Shown here piece by piece: positions 6,925 through 10,626 of a stretch of DNA of 10,626 nucleotides. Each line of letters begins with the position of its first letter. The stretch's first letter is position 1. Location of the stretch: the NCBI GenBank assembly GCA_002400895.1, contig NVRO01000005.1:3482-14107 (forward strand). Direction: 5' to 3'. The notes beneath the pieces were generated by a model. It saw nothing but the letters and a program-made list of their open reading frames with translations. It did not search any database and was not told the DNA's origin. Source of the DNA: Planctomycetota bacterium. GTDB lineage: Bacteria > Planctomycetota > UBA1135. Position numbers and translations under genes: made by a program.

Positions 6925-7919
6925 GTCCAGCAGTTCTGCTCCAAGGATTCCAACACCTTGAACGCGGTCACCACCGCACTGTGACCAGCTTCACCGCTGA
7001 CCAAATGTTCCCGCCCCTCACGGACAGCGGCGGCGAACTCTTCAAGTTCGGCGCGTAATGGTTCGTCTTCATCAAGCTGCAACTCCTCGGTGTGGAGCAG
7101 GGACTTGAAGGCATCAGCAGGGTTGCCGGCAGCAGCAGCGGCGGCGGCAGCTTGCGGACTGAAGCCCTCGGCCTTTTGCACCAGCAGGGCATACCGATCC
7201 TGACTGTCGACTGACACATAGGAGTCAGGTCCGAACACTCGGAATCGGCGCATCGGCTTCAGGGACAAGCGCGAGGCGGTCAGGTTGGCAGTTGCACCCG
7301 AGGGAAAGCGCAGACGGACCGAACAAATATCTTCGGTGGTGGACAAGGTCTTACCCCCGACCGCATCTATCGATGACGGGATTTCACCGGTCCAGGCCTG
7401 AACCAGATCGATGTCGTGAATCATCAAGTCGAGGACCACGCCGACGTCGGTAGAACGAAAGGTGTAAGGCGCCAAGCGATGGGCCTCGATAAAGCGCGGC
7501 TTGATCCCAAGTTCCATTGCGCGGCGTACCGCCGGGTTAAACCGTTCGACATGACCGACTCCGATCATCGCCCCGCTGGATTTTGCCAGGGCCAAGATTT
7601 CAGCACATGTTTGCGGATCCGGTGCCATCGGTTTTTCAATCAAAACCGGGCATCCGTGCTCAATGAATGGACGCGAGCTTTCCAAATGAGTGCTGGTCGG
7701 AGTGGCGATTACTGCGAAATCGACGGAGCCGGGAAGGTCGCCGATCAGCGCCTGCCACTGGCAACCATAGCTGTCGGCAATCTTTTCACCACGCTCCTGA
7801 TCGGAGTCGACTACCGCCACCAATTCGATACCCTCAAGTTCAGCCAAAATTCGCGCATGGTGTCGGCCCAGATGACCGACTCCAACAACTGAAGCTCGCA
7901 GCGGTTTCACTCCACCCAT
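6921..7919 (-). CDS. Gfo/Idh/MocA-family NAD(P)-dependent dehydrogenase in lipid A operon, GnnA-like candidate
   Basis: This 332-residue protein is a Gfo/Idh/MocA oxidoreductase, which oxidises or reduces a sugar hydroxyl or keto group with NAD(P). Visible features are the Rossmann motif GVGHLG (13-18), an acidic residue after the second strand (Asp38), the EKP motif (95-97) with catalytic-type Lys96, VGHVERFNP (121-129), and MIHDID (166-171) with the conserved His168. Eight alanines in a row (257-264) sit in a loop region of the C-terminal domain. It starts 12 bases after the LpxA stop, so it is probably co-transcribed and its substrate is probably a lipid A precursor. In Acidithiobacillus ferrooxidans a related dehydrogenase, GnnA, oxidises UDP-GlcNAc at C3 before GnnB transaminates it, giving amide-linked acyl chains. 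No GnnB is present here, so that role is a hypothesis; related genes also occur in lpx clusters without a proven role. The ATG at 7919 has no clear ribosome-binding site. Confidence 0.85.
   Translation of the reverse strand: MGGVKPLRASVVGVGHLGRHHARILAELEGIELVAVVDSDQERGEKIADSYGCQWQALIGDLPGSVDFAVIATPTSTHLESSRPFIEHGCPVLIEKPMAPDPQTCAEILALAKSSGAMIGVGHVERFNPAVRRAMELGIKPRFIEAHRLAPYTFRSTDVGVVLDLMIHDIDLVQAWTGEIPSSIDAVGGKTLSTTEDICSVRLRFPSGATANLTASRLSLKPMRRFRVFGPDSYVSVDSQDRYALLVQKAEGFSPQAAAAAAAAGNPADAFKSLLHTEELQLDEDEPLRAELEEFAAAVREGREHLVSGEAGHSAVVTAFKVLESLEQNCWT
7128..7151 (-). repeat. GCN trinucleotide tract coding for eight alanines
   Basis: Eight consecutive GCC/GCT codons code for Ala257-Ala264 of the dehydrogenase. 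The codons come in runs of identical triplets, which fits growth of the tract by replication slippage. It lies between conserved segments, probably in a surface loop, so length changes should be tolerated. Confidence 0.7.
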
Positions 7920-7931
7920 AGTTTTTTTGAA

Positions 7932-8744
7932 TCAGGCAGGAGGGCGGCGTAGTGATTCACGATAACGACCCTGGAATCCGCGCTCCATATCGCGCATGAA
8001 GGCAATCAATCGCTTGGCTTCCGGGCCCCACTCCCCACCAGCTTCCATTTCCTGAATCGCCAGGGAGGTCGGGGTATCTTCCGCCCACAGGCGTCGGTAG
8101 GCATCTCGCAGCTGACGAATGGATTCTGCCGAAACCCCGCGCCGGTTGAGGCCGACGGTATTAACCCCACGGATTCGCCCGGGACTGCCCTCGTGCACCA
8201 TGTAGGGAGGGACGTCCTTGATTACTCGCGCCATCCCGCCGACCATGGCCAGGGTGCCAATGGTGACAAAATGGTTTACCGCGGCACCACCGGAGACGAT
8301 GGCCTGATTTTCGATGCGCACATGGCCTGCCAGCAGCACATTGTTGCCGACAATTATTTCATCCTCAATCACACAGTCATGGGCAACGTGAGAACATGCC
8401 ATCAACAAGTTGCGTGATCCTATTGAGGTAATCCATGCACCGGCAGCAGTACCAATGTTGATGGTCACGAATTCACGCACGATATTGTCGTCGCCAATCA
8501 CCAGCGCGGACTCTTCGCCGGCGTACTTGAGGTCCTGGGGTTGACCCCCAATCGAGGCCTGACCAAGAAAACGATTGCGCTCACCTATTTCAGTACGGCC
8601 CTGCACCACCACATGGGGGCCGAGCTCACTCTCCTTGCCAATACTGACTTTGGGGCCGACATAGACGAACGGCCCGATGACCACGTCAGTATCGAGTTCT
8701 GCTCCGGGCGAAACGTGTGCCGTAGGGTGAATTTTGGTGCTCAT
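7932..8744 (-). CDS. lpxA: Acyl-ACP--UDP-N-acetylglucosamine O-acyltransferase LpxA
   Basis: LpxA carries out the first step of lipid A synthesis in the cytoplasm, moving a 3-hydroxyacyl chain from ACP to the 3 position of UDP-GlcNAc. The 270-residue protein (E. coli 262) has left-handed beta-helix hexapeptide repeats over about residues 5-190 and an alpha-helical C-terminal domain. HVAHDC carries His122, the equivalent of catalytic E. coli His125, followed by Asp123; LAGHV gives His141 (E. coli His144), and QDLKYAGE is fully conserved. Two positions differ: E. coli His160 aligns with Asn157 (AVNHF), and the acyl-ruler His191 aligns with Pro188. Gly173 is kept as Gly170, which suggests a long acyl chain. 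The ATG overlaps the LpxC-FabZ stop in ATGA, so translation is probably coupled. The next gene starts 12 bases downstream in the same frame. If the neighbouring dehydrogenase is GnnA-like, LpxA could accept a 3-amino sugar and form an amide. Confidence 0.96.
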   Translation of the reverse strand: MSTKIHPTAHVSPGAELDTDVVIGPFVYVGPKVSIGKESELGPHVVVQGRTEIGERNRFLGQASIGGQPQDLKYAGEESALVIGDDNIVREFVTINIGTAAGAWITSIGSRNLLMACSHVAHDCVIEDEIIVGNNVLLAGHVRIENQAIVSGGAAVNHFVTIGTLAMVGGMARVIKDVPPYMVHEGSPGRIRGVNTVGLNRRGVSAESIRQLRDAYRRLWAEDTPTSLAIQEMEAGGEWGPEAKRLIAFMRDMERGFQGRYRESLRRPPA

Positions 8745-10033
8745 GCGTCAATCAGGGCAAAGGACAAGATAGCTTCAGCTGCCAGACGGCGGCCGACTTT
8801 TGTAGTACCTACAACCTGCCCACGATTACGGTTCAGGCGCAAAGTTTCAACTTCAATCAGCAACTGGTCGCCGGGGACCACCGAGCCACGGAATCTAACT
8901 TTATCGATGCTCGCCAGAACCGCAATCTTGCCGGTGTGCTCGAGTTTGCGCAGCAACAGAATTCCCGCGACCTGAGCCATCGATTCAAGTTGCAGAACCC
9001 CCGGCATTACCGGGTGGCCGGGCCAGTGGCCCTGAAAAAATTCCTCGTTGATAGTGACGTTCTTGATGCCCACAGCCCGGCGCGTACCCTCGACCGAGAT
9101 TACCCGGTCGACCATCAGGAACGGATAACGATGTGGAAGAATGCGTGTGATATCACGAATGTCATAACCTTCTTCGCGAGGTTCCTCGGCTGCCATCTCC
9201 TGCGCATTGAAACAGACACGTAACTCACGGACCAGTTCCTGATTAAGGGCATGGCCACTGCGGGTGGCAATGATGTCAGCTGACAGGTCGGCTCCAAGCA
9301 AGGCCAGGTCGCCGATCAAATCGGCAATCTTGTGGCGAGTGGGCTCCTGCTCCAGTCTCATCTTGGGGTCTTCGCTCCCCCCCAACACCACCGTGTTCTC
9401 GGCGTTGGCGCCCTTGCCATAGCCGGAAGCAAGCAACTTTTCAATCTCCTCGGCCCGGACAAAGGTGCGCGCCGGAGCAATTTCTCGTTCGTAAACTTCA
9501 GGACTCAATTCAATACAGACATTGCTGGAATCTATTCCTTGCGGGTACTCCGGGATATACCTGATTCTCAAGCCGTCTCCGGTTGGCGGAAGAGCCACAA
9601 TCTCCATGTCACCATCACGCACGAAAACAGGTTCGTCAAGCACCAGGCAATTACGTTGCTGTTTCTGTTCGAAAATATTCCCCCGACGAAGGTGGGCGAT
9701 ATAGGACGAAGTTGAACCGTCCAGACCGGGTAGCTCGGGCCCATCCAACTCGACCAATAAGTTGTCGACTTCAATTCCCTTGGCAGCCGACAGCAAGTGC
9801 TCCACCATGCTCACCTCCGAGCCACCCCGCCGCAGAGTGGTGCGGCGCTGTGAACTTACCAGGTAGTCACTGCTGGCCGGAACCTCGGCCGGGTCATCAA
9901 TATCGGTCCGTTTGAAAATAATGCCGGAGCCAACCGACGCCGGCGCCAAGCGCACATGCACGGCGTCTCCGGAGTGCAGGGCCACCCCGTCGAACTCAAC
10001 CACGTTCTTGATGCTGCGCTGGTTCCTGGTCAT
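8741..10033 (-). CDS. lpxC/fabZ: Bifunctional LpxC (UDP-3-O-acyl-GlcNAc deacetylase) - FabZ (3-hydroxyacyl-ACP dehydratase)
   Basis: This 430-residue fusion joins two enzymes that draw on the same 3-hydroxyacyl chains. Residues about 1-280 are LpxC, the zinc deacetylase that commits the cell to lipid A: MVEH gives Glu78 and His79, RHKIAD gives zinc ligands His234 and Asp238 (E. coli His238 and Asp242), and SGHALN gives His261 (E. coli His265). Residues about 288-430 are FabZ, which dehydrates 3-hydroxyacyl-ACP in fatty-acid elongation: PHRYPFLMVDR, then FQGHWPGHP with catalytic His336, and Glu350 in LQLE at the expected 14-residue distance. Both active sites look intact. An in-frame TAA lies three codons before the ATG at 10033, which fixes the start there or later. 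It follows ompH by 28 bases and overlaps lpxA by four (ATGA). Such fusions are known in Bacteroidota and some PVC bacteria. It is cytoplasmic. Confidence 0.96.
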   Translation of the reverse strand: MTRNQRSIKNVVEFDGVALHSGDAVHVRLAPASVGSGIIFKRTDIDDPAEVPASSDYLVSSQRRTTLRRGGSEVSMVEHLLSAAKGIEVDNLLVELDGPELPGLDGSTSSYIAHLRRGNIFEQKQQRNCLVLDEPVFVRDGDMEIVALPPTGDGLRIRYIPEYPQGIDSSNVCIELSPEVYEREIAPARTFVRAEEIEKLLASGYGKGANAENTVVLGGSEDPKMRLEQEPTRHKIADLIGDLALLGADLSADIIATRSGHALNQELVRELRVCFNAQEMAAEEPREEGYDIRDITRILPHRYPFLMVDRVISVEGTRRAVGIKNVTINEEFFQGHWPGHPVMPGVLQLESMAQVAGILLLRKLEHTGKIAVLASIDKVRFRGSVVPGDQLLIEVETLRLNRNRGQVVGTTKVGRRLAAEAILSFALIDA

Positions 10034-10061
10034 GTCTTGTTAAACACGTAAAACGCGCTCC

Positions 10062-10626
10062 TCAACCACCACCGTTAAGGATTTCAATCACTTGCTCGGT
10101 GACGTCGTAATTCGGATTAGTCCACAAAACGCTGTTGGACTTGAGGGAATCAATCGCGCCAACCAGGTCGATTGGCTGCGGCGGTAGCTCGAGCGGAACC
10201 ACAATCACCGCTCCAAATCCTTCGCGGGCGGCGAGTTCGGATGCCGCACGTTGAACCGCAACATAGCTGTTGTACATGAGTTCCATGCGACGTCGCGCGA
10301 GTAGTTCGTTCAGAAACTTCCGGTCACGCTCAATGGTAAGTTGTTCGGTTTCCAAGGAGAAGCGCTTCTCCACGAATTCGACACTGGAAGGATCCATGAT
10401 GGCAAGCTCTCCCTCGGCCTGACCCAATGCCGCTTCACGGGCCTGCATTGCTTCGTATTTGCCCTTGAATTCAATGTTCAGCAGCTCGACCTGGGACGCT
10501 ATTTGTCCGTATGCATCAAAGCACTTGTCAACATCGACGTAGCGCACCCCGCCATTGGGATCCTGGGCGTTACGGTCAGCCATCAGGAATCCGGTGCCGC
10601 AAAGCAGCGCACCAATGATTAGTAAG
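10062..10626 (-). CDS. OmpH/Skp-family periplasmic chaperone, N-terminus beyond the window
   Basis: OmpH/Skp proteins bind unfolded outer-membrane proteins in the periplasm and pass them to the BAM machinery. The visible frame has no stop between the right edge and the TGA at 10062-10064. Before the first visible Met (10583) it reads LLIIGALLCGTGFL, a hydrophobic core of a signal peptide or anchor, so that Met is internal and the true start lies past 10626. The mature part has VRYVDVDKCFDAY, a family-typical opening strand, then a long charged helical region (roughly 90 residues) suited to coiled-coil tentacles, a FGAVIVV strand, and a NPNYDVTEQVIEILN end typical of the family. The Cys in the signal is preceded by ALL, a poor lipobox, so a lipoprotein is unlikely. 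It is the upstream member of the lpx operon as seen here; lpxD, often next to ompH, is absent between it and lpxC. Confidence 0.88.
   Translation of the reverse strand, partial: LLIIGALLCGTGFLMADRNAQDPNGGVRYVDVDKCFDAYGQIASQVELLNIEFKGKYEAMQAREAALGQAEGELAIMDPSSVEFVEKRFSLETEQLTIERDRKFLNELLARRRMELMYNSYVAVQRAASELAAREGFGAVIVVPLELPPQPIDLVGAIDSLKSNSVLWTNPNYDVTEQVIEILNGGG

Noticed and set aside
6929..6960. Small inverted repeats after the pump stop (AGCAG/CTGCT, CAAGG/CCTTG) as a terminator
   Set aside because: Stems are only 4-5 bp with no T-run, and they lie in dehydrogenase coding sequence.
7932..7934. TGA recoded as an amino acid, fusing LpxA with the dehydrogenase
   Set aside because: LpxC-FabZ and OmpH also end in TGA at positions where their families end, and tryptophans use TGG, so TGA is a normal stop here.

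Overview
The window holds two oppositely transcribed operons that meet tail to tail at about 6921-6924. On the plus strand (314-6924) is a three-gene heavy-metal efflux operon: a TolC-type outer-membrane lipoprotein, a CusB-type periplasmic adaptor and a CusA-type RND pump. Together they would form an envelope-spanning tripartite exporter, most likely for Cu(I)/Ag(I), because the three substrate-binding methionines of E. coli CusA appear to be conserved. On the minus strand (10626 down to 6921) is an outer-membrane biogenesis operon: a partial OmpH/Skp chaperone, a fused LpxC-FabZ enzyme, LpxA, and a Gfo/Idh/MocA-type NAD(P)-dependent dehydrogenase that may act on a UDP-sugar in lipid A synthesis.

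The organism is a diderm (Gram-negative) bacterium that makes lipid A. The LpxC-FabZ fusion, the long adaptor with an N-terminal metal-binding domain and a C-terminal DUF3347 domain, and the long RND pump with two extra membrane segments are combinations I associate with the PVC group (Planctomycetota, Verrucomicrobiota) and Bacteroidota. A PVC member is my best guess, but the window has no phylogenetic marker that settles it. Base composition looks moderately GC-rich, and codon use looks similar in both operons.

Layout: 1-313 has no confident gene; it contains a frame open from the left edge to 230, an imperfect 18-bp dyad and a GC-rich hairpin. 314-1651 is the outer-membrane factor, 1654-3450 the adaptor and 3451-6924 the pump, all tightly packed. 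The pump and the dehydrogenase share the bases TTAA as overlapping stop codons, so no terminator fits between the operons. 6921-7919 is the dehydrogenase, 7932-8744 LpxA, 8741-10033 LpxC-FabZ, and 10062-10626 OmpH, whose N-terminus lies beyond the right edge.

Functionally, LpxA acylates UDP-GlcNAc (or a 3-amino analogue), LpxC removes the N-acetyl group, FabZ draws on the same 3-hydroxyacyl-ACP pool, and OmpH/Skp chaperones outer-membrane proteins. LpxD, LpxB and a GnnB-type aminotransferase are not in the window. No mobile element, CRISPR array, tRNA or rRNA was seen. Nothing here amounts to a wholly unknown system. The best leads are the altered proton-relay positions in the pump, the doubly metal-binding adaptor, the dehydrogenase next to LpxA, and unusual LpxA active-site and acyl-ruler residues.
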